Part shown: piece by piece, positions 46,028 to 58,358 of the stretch
How positions within the stretch are numbered: the first letter of the stretch is position 1
How the letters are laid out: every line of letters starts with the position of its first letter
Program-made: the position numbers and the translations under genes
Assembly: GCF_016906535.1 (NCBI RefSeq)
Contig: NC_057376.1
Coordinates: forward strand, 1,736,001 to 1,800,000
Length of the DNA stretch: 64,000 nt
Reading direction: 5' to 3'
Source of the DNA: Rhizoctonia solani
Taxonomy: Eukaryota; Basidiomycota; Agaricomycetes; Cantharellales; Ceratobasidiaceae
The notes under the pieces: model-generated
Seen by the model: the letters and a program-made list of their open reading frames with translations, nothing else
Database searches by the model: none
Told to the model about the DNA's origin: nothing

Positions 46028-47329
46028 GTGACACTTTTGTGTAGCAAGGTAGAAGTTAGTTCAATTAGGTTTCAGAAATTCTGCAGGTGCAAATCCATGG
46101 ACCTCCTTGCCTGCTTCTTCTTTGGGCCCAGGGCAAGGTTTTTAAGGTGTTAATTGCTTCGGGTGCGAGTGTATGATTTGTATCGATTATCATATGTATA
46201 ATAGTCTAGTTGCAATACCCTAAGCGCTTTGCTACGTAAGCATAGTCTTGAGCTACCAACAATTGATCTATCCACAACTATCCACAACCAAACAATCACC
46301 ATGGCAAGTAAACGCCAAAGTAATCCGGCCTGCGTATCCTAATTCACTCGTAACAGTCTGCACTATTCAATTTTCAGTCACTACTATTGGTGGTCTTGTT
46401 GCTCATATGTACTTGCACCTATGTTCGCGCTGTTGCTCCTGGTCTCATTGACCGGAATAAGCAAGGGTAATGCGTTTTTAAAACCGTATGAGACGCCTCT
46501 AGAACAGCTTTTTTAATTAATAGATTTGTCGGTCTACTTTGGAAGTCTGCGCGTATAGGTATGCCAAGTTATTCATATATCAATTTCTTTTCTAAGATGT
46601 TTCTAGGGGAGCGATTATCTCCATATGTATCGCTAGCTTGTATAGCTATGGCGGCGACCATCTTATTACAGTAGTGTAGGATCTCCCGGCTTGTCCATTA
46701 GTGTACTTTTACGTGCCCAGCGACGTGTCGTGTCATGTAAACTTGATACAGCATGCCTCACTTAGACTCTGCTTTCCGCTACATACTACTTAACCAATTA
46801 CTAGGTAGTGGATTCCAAGTAAGCCTCTACTGTCAAAAATGAGATTGTAGTGTTTATGTCCGACAATGGTTGTCCGCTAACGCCGACGGCATATACAATC
46901 AAAATGGTTGTTCTGATCGCTTCCCTATTCCAACCATCAAATAGCACGTTGCTCAGGCGGCCTTGGCGCTCTCAACCATCTATGATCTGCATGCTGCGGT
47001 GGAGCTATGGAGTGGTTCCATTACGACTGGTTACTGACTGGCGGCTTGAATTCAATACAGAAGACGATCCAGCGACCGTTTGGTCTCAAGATCTTTGTAC
47101 CTGATTTCCCGAGCTTCCTTGCACTAATGCTAGTGCTCTAAAAAATATAATGCTGTCTGCTCTGCTAAGGGATGGATGACCTCTTCCCAACTTCCTCGCC
47201 TTACCCTACCTAGTAGCCTGAGGCTGGCCTCGCTTTCCATTCTTGACATTCTGCGCCTTTGACAGTTTCGGCTCCATTATTCGTTCCAACTGCTTCTTTT
47301 GATAGCTATCCCATCTCAATCGATATACC
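46028..47329. other. 1.3 kb spacer upstream of the dioxygenase fusion
   Basis: Contains the ADA2 3' flank and the presumed promoter of the gene at 47330. An ATG near 46300 with a possible intron and a hydrophobic segment was noticed, but it is too short to support. No repeat recognised. Confidence 0.4.
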
Positions 47330-50300
47330 ATGAGCTGTCCCGCTGGGGGTTTCTCTCAAGGGAACGGTATCTGCCCAGCATCCAGCACAAGCCAGGGCGG
47401 ACCAAGGGGTTGCGCATTTATTGGTTACACTTTAAATGGGCAACAGACATTATATGGCGCTCCTCAAGGCCCAGAGGCACCTAGTATAGTATATGAGCGA
47501 GAGAGGAAAACCATCGCAGAGCTCCTTCTACCCGAAGCACCGCCCGCGGAGAAAACCAGGCCAATGGCCAACGCCGACAGCCTTAACCCATCCGAATTTG
47601 ACGTACTCGCTATGGCACTGGGGGCACCTGCACGTCGTGTCTTGCAGCGCGCCGAGGCTCTTGGTCCTCGTACCGGTTGGCGTGACGGGTATCTCAGCAC
47701 CCGCCACGGCTTCTGCCCCTCAGATCCCAGTGCCGCACCGATCGCGCTTGCTGCTTCTCCAGGGCGCGTATGGTCGGATCTATGTGCTCGCCTACCAGGA
47801 CTAGTCAGCCGGGGAAAATGCCGTGAAGCTATTTTGGCTCTCCCTCTGATTCCGGGGGCGCAAGAGGTCATTCCTGATGCAGCTCTTTGGGCAGCAGTGG
47901 TATGTCTTGGGATCCTTGCCAGTACATGGAGATACGAAGAAAGGAACGATGGTCATGAAGGCCTTATTAACGGAATCGCACGCTCACACTTCCTGAATGT
48001 CTCTGGAAACAACGATGAGGAGCCAGAAACGAAAGATATTCCAAATATAATCACTATTCCATTGCGACAAATATGCACTCGCCTGGGACGACCCTTGCCA
48101 TACCTTAGCCAGTCGGACGTGTCCATTTACAATTTTAAGGTGAGGCTTCGATCAACTCCATAGGGGGATACTGACAGTAATAATCTGGTTAGTTTCGTGA
48201 CCATACTTCCACAACGCCCTATCTTGAACGTATTGAAAATATGGTAATAGTATCCCAAGGAAGTTTTCGGCGCTATTTTAATTCGGTGTATTAGGATCTT
48301 CGTTGGCCTGTTTTCAATGATCGAGGAGAGGCAATGGTAAATCCATTTCACTTTATTGACTCTCTTGTGTCTTATAATACGTCAAAAGTTCCTCCTCTGT
48401 ATGGCGGATTCTCATGGCTGTTTCACGCCTGCGGTCGATCTCATTGCAACGTGCCAGGAACGTGTTATGGAACGAGATAACGAAGGGCTCTTGGAGGCGT
48501 TAATCAAAGTAAGCTCTGGCCCCTATTTGCATCTTCAATGTTGATATTTATGATATTGCTATAGCTCAAAGCTGTCGTCGATCAATTGCCTTACGTGTTC
48601 CATAAGATTAGCGTGAATCCTGGCTCAGGAGAAAACTTTGCTCATCCTGTAGAGTGGGGCCAGCGCTATGCGAAGTGGAGTGCACCCTTGAGCGCTCGGG
48701 TCCCGGCTCTTAGCGGACTTTTCTTACCACTGTTCCAGGTGAGTATATGCGTCGGATTCGTTTGGGAAGTAGCTGAGTTTTGATCAGACCATGGACGCCT
48801 TCCTGGGTCGTACAAACTTCACATCATTCCTCGGCGTTGAATCGATTCACCTTCGGGCATGGATGCCTCTCAATATCCGTGCTTTCTTGGCCGCTATCGA
48901 ACACTCCTACAGCGTTCCAGAATATGTCCGAAAATCCGGAGATCCACGGTTGATGGGTGTAATGGATGGAATTGTCGAGGGCTATGCTGGCGAGCGTGGG
49001 TTTATGGGGACCCGTCGTTATAAGGTCTATGGTTTCCTCGAAGTGGTGGCCAAGACGGGCCGGGTCGAGACGAATGGGAACGCTGGTGCTGCTGATACCG
49101 TTGGACGACCCTGGCAACAAGTACACAGGACGCTGGCCGCTAGCATGCTCGAACGGCTCGAGCCTTTCCGACGCGGTATCCCAGTCTCTGATGGATCCAC
49201 CTCTGCCTCGACCATATCGAATAAGCAGGATATAGCACCATGGATGTCACCTGCGCCCCACGAATGGCGAGGAACTTACGAAGAATGTCGATTCCGGGCT
49301 CGTGTAATCGCTCGAAATAGCATCGATGACGATGAGGACTGCTCTGCCAGCAAGGTGACTATCGGCTTGCACAATTCTGGGCTCAATTTTGCGCCTGGCG
49401 ACCGTTTAGCAATCATGCCTCTCAATTCGTGGAAGGTCGTGGAGAAAGTTGTTGGAGCACTTGGCTTGATAGATGTACTGGACGAAGTTGTACCTCTGAG
49501 TATTCCTGGGGCCGAGGTTTGGCGTGCTTATGCAAAGCATGAAGCCGAGGTCTATCGTTCTGGAACCATCGCTCCGCTCACTGTCCGTGACATCTTGCGC
49601 AAGGGGCAGTTGTCTCCTTTGACCAAGTCCATGGTTCTGGCGGTGAGTATCCTGCCTCGTATTTCAACACAACTGATTGACGACCAATAAACAGCTGCAT
49701 GCCATGTTTCGAACATCCTCTGTCATACCCCGGGTCCTGGCGTCTAGCGAGTGGCCGGTCCAGGGTTCACTAGGTGATTTACTTCTCGCGTCGATCGACG
49801 ACGTAGACGAAGAAGTTTGGAACAAGATCTTCGATCTCGATGACTTGAAGTGGCTTCCTGTGTTGGTGCCACTTGAGGTACCCGTACTTATTCGGTCTCC
49901 AAATACTCAAACGAAGTATTACCTGAAACCGTTGATCTCACCGTTTCTCGGACGGAGCATGCAGTCTGCCAAGCACTTGTTGCAGCCGGAGCAGAGAATA
50001 CGATAACAGGTATGGAGTTTTATTATACACGCATGAATCCCTTCGAGCATTGAGCTTTATATAGGCGTTGCGAGCGGCTTCTTGAATCCCAATCCTCTCG
50101 AAGACTATATACCACATGTTAACCTGGCTCACAATTCTGACATTGACGAGGTAACTTTCTCTAGGAATATGTTTTTATAGCTTTACATTTATACCACTTT
50201 GTCTAATGGGTAGGTATTAATTGGCGTATCGCGGCCTCTTAATTTCCAGCTTCCCATTTCCGCCGCTGCCCCGATCGCGATGTTTGCGGGTGGTTCCGGC

Positions 50301-52947
50301 ATAGCACCTTTCCGTAGCTTCTGGCAAGCTCGAGTTGCGTCCGGTGCCATCGGTCGTAACGTACTCTTCTTGGGAGTACAGTCCCGGAAAAGGTTTCTAT
50401 ACAAACGGGAACTAAGGCAACACGTACTAGCCGGGCAATTAGAACTACATATCGCTTTCTCTCGTGATTCCAACGGCCTTGTTTTCGACCCCGAGCTGCG
50501 AGACTTGATAGAAAAGCGCATCGAACCTTGTTATATCGACTCTATCATTGTCGAGCAAGGGAATTATGTATGTGACTTGGTGACTTCCACCAAGTTGGGT
50601 GGTCTGGGAGGTTCCCTGTATATCTGCGGAAGCCTTTCGTTGTACGAAACGGTTATGTCCGGCCTCCGCCAGGCATTATACAAGTATCGAACAGTGACCA
50701 AGGAGAGTGTGATAATTTACTTGCCACGGCATTCGCGGAGCGTAGGTTCATGCTTGACGTTTTCATGACCCCAAGTAAGTCGACTGTCGCCATATATGAT
50801 ATCATTTACTCATGGCATCTATGGTAGGAACCATATCTAATAACGAGCCAGTAATTCCTCTGACAACCCTTGCACGACACACTGGTCATCGGGATGGTAG
50901 AATGTGGATCGGCGTACACGGGTCGGTCTACGACGTGACAGATTTTCTGCCGATTCACCCGGTGGGACTCTAATTGTAGCAGCCAGCGCTGGTTTGGATG
51001 CATCAGTTACATTCGATGAAGTCGCACACACTAGTAATCCTGAGGTCATGAGCTTGCTGGGGAAGTACTTTATTGGTCGTCTCCAGCCCATGCCCACTTT
51101 CCGGTTGAGCGATATCAATGCCTTGAGATCTGGATGGGTCGAGTACCATAGTACATGCGTTGAGGGATTAACTACAATGTCGTTCGAGACACATAGCATT
51201 CTACAAGATTCTCGTATCTGGTTTCAAGGTGGTAAGTCTGTCATATTGTAAATGTCTTGTGGGCACTTAGCGAATCTATTACTTAGGCCTTTTGAATATT
51301 GGTGGCGTTCGGAAGTTCTACCAAGTAAGAGCTATATGTGTTCTCATGACATACGAAAACAAAGGCTTATGTTACGTTCACAGTTTCAATCACGTTTGAT
51401 TCAAAACGGGTTTCCAAATCTGTTTGGCACAAAGTAGGCTCACTCAATAATCGGCCCGTACATCCATCTCATCGACCTAACAGAATTCACGAGCTATACT
51501 TCAAATTGACCTTTGTGCTGGCATCAGGATCAGACGAAGGAAATCTGCCTGACCTCATGGGTGCAATAACCCGTGCTCATTCGTCACCCGCATCGATTGC
51601 TGCCCGTAAAACTATAGCGGAAATAGGAGGGTTTGTAGGGAACAGTGCTAGTGCTCAAGCATTTGAAAACGGGATCATTGCATATGCGCACGCAGCTATC
51701 GAACTTGATCTTCAGCTCCTAGAGCGTGTACGCGACGAGATATGCGCTGGTCTTGATACATTCGATCGGGTTGCGGAAGTCATAAAATCCTATCCTGGAA
51801 AGGAAAAACAGGTATGCCCTTTTGTTGTATCATCACTGTTTGCTCACGTCTTGCCTCGCTAAAAGGGTTTATGCAAGATTTCTTCCGTTCTTATGCAGTA
51901 TCTGGAGCGCATTGCGGAGCGACTGGAGTCATACTACACCGATCATGCCGCATTAAATCTTTACAATCCCAGCCGAGAGGCGAATCCAGCTAGAGCCCGC
52001 TGGAGTATCCTTCGCCAACGCATACATGACGGTTCTTTCTTTGTCCTTACCCACCAGATCAAGTTAACAGACGACCTTGGGGATTTCTACACAGTCCGAT
52101 CTCGCACAACACGGAATAGACGCGAAACCGTCAACTTTGACCAGGTTCTCTCCCAGGCCGTATCTTCTATCGCAACTTCAGAGAGGCGACAACAGGTACA
52201 ACTTGAAAAACACCGACCCGAAGGTCAGAGGGAAGGACTCGCTGTCGCACATACACAACGGGCGGGAGTCGTTAATTCCTCTACCTACGAAGAGCAATCT
52301 GTTTACTTGTATGCAATTAATTTCCCTGATCCTTCGTTTACTGATGAAGATCCCTTCGATATAGTGCCAGTAAACGAATGTCCAAATTTATGCAGTCACG
52401 GTTGAAGGATATCAGACGCCTGAGTCCTGCCGGGACAAACTTTAGCCTCGAACACGCTTTGGCTGCATACGGTCCGACCTCAGATCATCCCCCCAAATCA
52501 CGATTTACGGATACTGAGAGTGATTCCGGGTCATCTGTGTATGCTCGACCTAAACCCCAACCGGTACAGTCTCGAGATGTGCAAAAGATGAGGTCCGCGT
52601 CACGGCTACGTTCCGAGCCATCTCCTTCTCCACCTCCTAACAAACCTTTACCCTAACCTCAGCCAGGTGTACCTCCTTTGAGGGTCCCAACTCGATCAAG
52701 TCCACAGTCTAGTAACGCATCGTCTCCGCTAGAAAATGCACCCGGCAGAGGACTACCTTTACGGTCTGTAAGACCCGGATCCATCGCAGAACCACAGCGG
52801 AAGTACACGAGGTCACCGGCTTCATCAATCGATACTAAGCGTATACACCAACGAAATGAATCGTTGATGAAACTTTCGGCAGGGCGTAGTGTTGATCCCG
52901 AAGTTCTGGTGGAAAAAGATTCGCCTTCTGGTGCCAGACACTGGTAG
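47330..52947 (+). CDS. IDO-like dioxygenase fused to NADPH/FAD reductase and cytochrome b5
   Basis: Exons 47330-48139, 48193-48243, 48295-48336, 48389-48508, 48565-48738, 48788-49642, 49695-50010, 50065-50150, 50214-50774, 50828-51232, 51287-51324, 51384-51811 and from 51899. Residues about 235-545 form an indoleamine-2,3-dioxygenase fold: IPLRQICTRLGRPLPYL, FHKISVNPGSG, FLGVESIHLRAWMPLNIRAF, SVPEYVRKSGDPRL. Next is a P450-reductase-like part without a flavodoxin domain: LNFAPGDRLAIMPLNSW, RTYS (FAD), GGSGIAPFRSFWQAR and YICGSLSLYETVMSGL (NADPH). Then cytochrome b5: VHGSVYDVTDFLPIHP plus GGT, and VAHTSNPEVMSLLGKYF. A helical region and a Ser/Pro-rich tail follow. Inferred role: a self-reducing haem enzyme, substrate unknown. 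No histidine occurs where the proximal ligand should be. Single bases seem missing at 49881-49883, about 50705-50712, 50958-50962 and 51434; an in-frame TAA at 52654-52656 may be the end or lie in an intron. Confidence 0.82.
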
Positions 52948-53102
52948 CACACATGAATCAATTTAGGCTTTCTTTACCTCTTATTTGGAACAACTGTTTC
53001 GTGTATACTAGTAATATAGTCAACTTTTCAAAAGCATGACTGGTCCAAATAAATATGAAACATCCGGCATGCGCTATGTGACCCATGGCTCAAAACATTA
53101 AT

Positions 53103-55329
53103 TTAGCTCTGAACCATATCTCCTCCCTCGGCTTCGTCCAATGCCCTTAATCGAGCGGCTGCATCTCCACTTTCTTCGGCAGCACTTGTAGCGACCCTAC
53201 TCAGCAACGCTCTCGCTTTTTCCAAGTCCCCGCCCATAGATATCTCCCATAATGCACAATGCATCGCACTCTTGGCGTATTCGACAACCGGCACATCCGG
53301 GTGTGAATGAATCGCGATTTCGACAACTCGCGAGTGACATTTTGCCGCTTGTTCGTGATCGTTAATCTGGGTATAAAGTTGTGCGAGTTTATGCACCAGC
53401 CCGGCTGCTTCTCTGGATAGCTGGTCAACTCCGAAGAGGGCACGGCGGTAGCATTGAATAGCATCTTTATACCTGTCGTTTTTATTGGCGCATCCACTAC
53501 CTTGACGTTACAGACGACTCACTTTTGTATAGTCTGATAACATGATGCCAGGGCCTGCCACATACGAATATCGTACGGCCTGTCGGTTCAGGGTGTGTGA
53601 ATTCTACAAGATGCAACTGGGTGCAAGGAAACCCTACCTCAAAGCTGTAGCTCTCTGGAAATAGTGTAAAGCATAATGAGGCATATCGATCATTTCGTAG
53701 GTTTGGCCCAGGCCGTACCAAGCGCGATAGTCTTTACGGTTGACGTCTGTTCACCAAGATCAGAAGATGGAAATGAGGCGGATTTTCACAAACGTACCGA
53801 TTGCTCGCCTATACGCTTCGATAGCTGCTTGCGAATTCTTTAGTTCCACAAACTCATGGCCCATCAACGTCCATGCAGCGAGGTATGTCCTGTCTAGTAG
53901 CACCGCACGCTGGAAATACCTAATCGCTGGTTCATGATGGGATCGTAAACTATGATAATTGCCTGTGCAATAGTCAGGTCTTGCTTCGATCGAATACGAT
54001 ACTAGGAGAAAACATACCAACTAGACAACACACTTCTGGTCGGTCTTTCGCAACCTTGACAAATTTGTGTGCAATATCGCTCAACCTCGCACGTTTCTTC
54101 ATCACGTATAAAATGTTCGAATACACATCGATTTCATCTACCCTATACGGATCCTCGGTAAGCACATGTTCGAATATTTGCTCAGCTTCGTCAAAATCGC
54201 GAAGGTGGTAGAATATTTGAGCGCGAAGAGCTTGAAGGTAGAGTGATTTTGGGAACGTCGCACGGACTCGGTCAAGTAAGTCGAGTGCGCCTTCCGCATG
54301 TGCGTGAAGGTCAATCATGACCGTTACTGAGAAGAGTGTCGCTGCGGGGTGATCGCCTATATGTGGGCGAATACCTGTAAACTGTGTGTCAAAGTGTTAG
54401 AAGCTTGTATTAATCGAGTAAATCAACAAAAAGTGAAAATGCGTACCTCATCATTATCTTGAATGATTCGCCCAAGTTGTTTCCAACAACTCCAATTCCA
54501 GGGGTATGCTTTGGCCGACCTGATCAGCGCCTCAGTCGCCTCGGGCCGTCTGTTCATGCGAGCAAGAATAACGCCCTTCCTGATACAGTTATATAGTTGG
54601 TGAAGGCGCCCAAAGGTGCAAGGTGTTTATATACTCACAAGAACAAAAGGAACGGCTCCGTATCGTTTTTCAACAACGCAAGCAAGTCAACGAGGTCCGC
54701 ATTGACGGCACCGTTCTCTTGCTCCCTCGTCCCTTTAATAATCAGTTGCTTATAGTAAGATTTTGTTCAGAATAGCCTTTTAGGTGACAAACCAACCGGA
54801 TTTGGATTCCCAGACATCTTGAGCTTGTCGATCGGCTGCCTAACAAGGGAGGAGCAGGCATTAAATCCCAATAATACAATTCCTATAATTACTACTCTCA
54901 CCAGATACCGACAGTATATAGATAAAAACCTTGCTTTGGGGCCTTTACAATCCTTCAACAAGTGAGACGCGCGCTCGAGCTCCTTCATGGCATAATATGT
55001 CTTCGCTACCTCGAGCAAATCTGCCTCTTCTTCGTCTAGGGCTGCATCTCCTAGTCCTATATGTTCGGTCTCAACATCTGAAAACGAGAAAGAGGGTCGT
55101 GGTCCATGAGATGGTTTAGAGGGGGTGGAGTGCATAAAGGACGACGCGTGGCGCCGGTCTTCAGCTGGGATTGCGACTAGGAGTTCACCTGCCCTTGGTT
55201 CAAGATGGATCACACGGTCAAATTATTGGGGTACTCGCTTACTTACCATTTCGCGGCTGCTAGCAACCCTCTATCTGTACAATCCTTAATTGCCTGTCGC
55301 AGTTCTCGCACTGGTGCTTGTTGAGTCAT
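53103..55329 (-). CDS. CDC23: anaphase-promoting complex subunit Cdc23/APC8
   Basis: The start at 55329 gives [19 protein letters not shown], then [17 protein letters not shown] across a short intron. Downstream are TPR units: [137 protein letters not shown] and [19 protein letters not shown], ending GGDMVQS and TAA. The order and the sequence of the repeats match Cdc23, a scaffold arm of the APC/C ubiquitin ligase that drives mitotic exit. The frame is consistent through all exons and introns seen. It converges with the dioxygenase fusion, 155 bp apart. Confidence 0.92.
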
Positions 55330-55612
55330 AGTGTTGGATTTTAGACTGGTTTCGAGAGTGCACGATCAATTTAAGCAATACAAGCGAAGTTTTAGAGTGT
55401 ATAGCAGAACCTTTATGAGCCAGTTAGACAGAAGGAGAGGCACGGTGTGTCGTGGTCTGAAGTAGGTGGTGGTAAACAACAAACCACTAGCCGCCACCCA
55501 CGATCATCTAATCACAATATCGATATAATTGATACTGTGCAGTTGTACAAAACATTTTGTGGCCCACAAAACTTGAAAAAAGTCCAAAACATACACTACA
55601 TTACAGGGCTTC

Positions 55613-56535
55613 TCATCGGTCCCGGCTGTCATGTCGATCATCTTCACGTCTCCTCTCCCTCGGGGGGCTTGCGCTCCGTCGCTCGCGATCACGGTTACTA
55701 GGTGGTTCCCATCCACCAGCACCACCTGCATTCTTGGTCGGGTTTAGTCGGCGCTCGATTCTTTGGCCAGCTTTAAGCTCTGACACGAGTTTTTTGCTGG
55801 CAAGTCGTAAGTGCATAAAGTTGCAGAATCCACCACGGTTGCATTCTCCATTTTCGTTTTGGCGACAGCACGCCTCACGGAAATCCGTCACGGGTGATAG
55901 CTCGGCGTACAGGGGGCGGCCTAGGCAGAGTGTAATGAGCACTGAGTAAATGATACAAATGAGATTCCTACACACCTGCATACCAGCGATTGTTGAGAGC
56001 ATCAACTGCAGCCTGAGCCTCCGTCTCCCATTCGTACCGAGCGTAAACATTTCCAATCAAATGATCCCCAACATTGTCACAAACATGGAGTTCAAGCAAA
56101 TTTCCGTACTTGGCCAACTCGCTGCGTTACGTTGTGGTTAGCATAACGATCCCAATAAATAAATCGAAACTGCTCACCAATACAAATCTTCGTATGTCGT
56201 ATCAAAGTCCTGCTGCAACTGATCTTCGCTGTAGGTCGCACTGGGATTGTGAGCGGGGTTGTGGTAAACGTTGGGCAGGAGTATGGTTTGCGAGAAAGGT
56301 GGTCGAATGTGCTTTCGTGAACACCGGTCTCCGTGGCGGCATGCACCAATCTGGGGCGCTGTGTCAGACTCATCTAGAGAAAACATGAACATAACAAATC
56401 ACATACCTTGTAATAAAACGAGCAGTTGACTCGGTCCTGCTCTGAATCGTAATGTAAATAATTGGAATTTCGTGTTTATATCACGCCAGAAATTTACATA
56501 CCTGTACCAAAGATGTTCGCGAGATGAGAGGCCAT
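55613..56535 (-). CDS. U2AF1: splicing factor U2AF small subunit (U2AF35)
   Basis: The start at 56535 gives MASHLANIFGTEQDRVNCSF. Zinc finger 1 continues YYKIGACRHGDRCSRKH. The atypical RRM (U2AF homology motif) has QQDFDTTYEDLYWELAKYG, LLELHVCDNVGDHLIGNVYA and AQAAVDALNNRWYAGRPLYA. Zinc finger 2 is FREACCRQNENGECNRGGFC then NFMHLR. The C-terminus is a short Arg/Ser/Glu/Asp tail (RDRERRSASPPRERRREDD). The protein reads the AG at the 3' splice site together with U2AF65. Five or six exons, all with regular sites, about 230-240 residues, near family length. It is relevant in a genome with this many short introns. The gene looks intact. Confidence 0.94.
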
Positions 56536-58358
56536 CGTGTCAGTAGAGTTGCACTAATGCTGTGGTGGCGCGGGTCTATATAACAAAACCCCGAGCGCTT
56601 AGTAAGAGTGCATGGAAGCTTCCGGTAAGCGCCAGATCCTCTAACGCCATTCGTCCTGCCATATTTAGTTGCAGTTAAGTATAATCCACGTCCTCTTAAG
56701 TGGATATATGCGAAAGCTGGCCGAGTTATATAGCCGATTTAACTAATTCCCTTATCGTGCAGAGTAAATATGGGCGCGTTCGCGCATAGTTAGGCTGATA
56801 GCACAAGGCCCGGCACGCATCCCTACCCCAAAGAAATCAAAGTAAATCATGCGTGAACATTGTTCGCGCATTCATTATTGTCTAAGAGCTACTTTACTCA
56901 GTTGGGATGAGTTGATTTGCCCCCGCAAAATGTTTATCAGAACCAATGCATTAGCACAAAACTTATTGAAGGGCCCGAAAACATTACCCATCATTATTCC
57001 ATTTTCAGTTCCTATATGAAAACTCCCACAACTCCATTCGGTGGAATGATCTTTGGTAGCAAATGATGGCTCTAAGCTGCCCCTGTTCCTGACGTTGCAA
57101 ACTACAGGTGAAGTAGGGTGCTCATGTGCTCTTGCGTTAGGGGTATTGCTGTGCTCCCAACTCGAATACCTACGAAGCGATACGTATACAGTCCTCTCGG
57201 GGGTTCCTGTGCCTGATGGAGAACCCTACATGGCTCCAAAAAAAGTAGGACAGACTCAACTTTGCTCTATTCAGTACATTTTCCGTCTAACCTTTCGCTG
57301 CACAGGTATCGCTTATCTGAATAATACGCCATCACTGCTATGTGTAAAGCAACAGAAGACTCGATGGATTTACTAATCGTACTCCTCTATTATAAGGACT
57401 TCTCATGCGTCACATATAGCACCGGCATACCGCGGGGTCATGAGCGGCTGGATACACAGTATCTGGCTGTGGGTGAATAGACCCAAATATCAAGGTTAGA
57501 ATAGCGACCTTAGGCTAGAGTCAAATTTGAAACTTCACCGCTCATTTTCTCCTCCCCAGCCAATCAACTCCATTTCGAAAATTGGCCTACCGTGCCGCAC
57601 TGGACAGGTATTCCCTTGAGTAGAATTATACATTCTACACTTTCGGCACTGTGCTGAACTGGGCTAAGTATATTTTAAAACTCACTCTAGCCTAAGGTGT
57701 CCAATTGGTCTAGTTTAAACGCGTGCTCGAGCATGGAACAAAAGCCTTGCATGGATTCGAATATCCTCTTCCTTGTTAAACAGAGAACTCACATTTCTTC
57801 AAACAATATCGGCTTAATATGAAACAAGGTAGTGGGGCCGAATTCAGTACAACTTGAACGTAGCGGTCTTCAAGTAAACCAATAGCGCGTAGTCGGCTGC
57901 CGAACCCAACTATCAGAGCAAACTTAGCGCACGTGAGCGGAGTTAACTCGAAAAGAACCGCCGGGGTTAGGGAGCGTGTGGGAGCGCAATAGTGGTGACA
58001 GCTAGGCTCCTGGCGCTCCGGAACACCACAGGACTACGAGTCATGATCAACCTCCATTTGACTTAGCTTGAAATCACAAGTTGTGTGAAAATGACCTAGG
58101 ATGGCATAAATATGAGCTGACTAACATTAGAGTGGTGCTCCTGCGAGCTCCCGAACCGCAGTGGCTCTTGTTGAGTCGAGTGCATTGCACCAGAAGGCCG
58201 CCTGACTGTTTTAAGAAATTCGAGACACCGATACCCCCCAAAAGATGAAACTCCTTTGGGTTCCAGCTGTACCTGCCCTAGATAAGATGACATATATAAC
58301 GGGTGTTCTTTGGTAGCGAATTGATCGACAATAGAACCTCAAGAACATAGCCATAGCC
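56536..58358. other. 1.8 kb without a supported gene
   Basis: Divergent spacer between U2AF1 (-) and the caspase-like gene (+). The plus-strand frame 57053-57376 and the minus-strand frame 58096-58293 have no recognisable motif. It should contain both promoters. Confidence 0.4.

Noticed and set aside
47464..47871. 135-residue minus-strand open frame
   Set aside because: Opposite exon 1 of the dioxygenase fusion, which is a single open exon of 270 codons with a proper donor.
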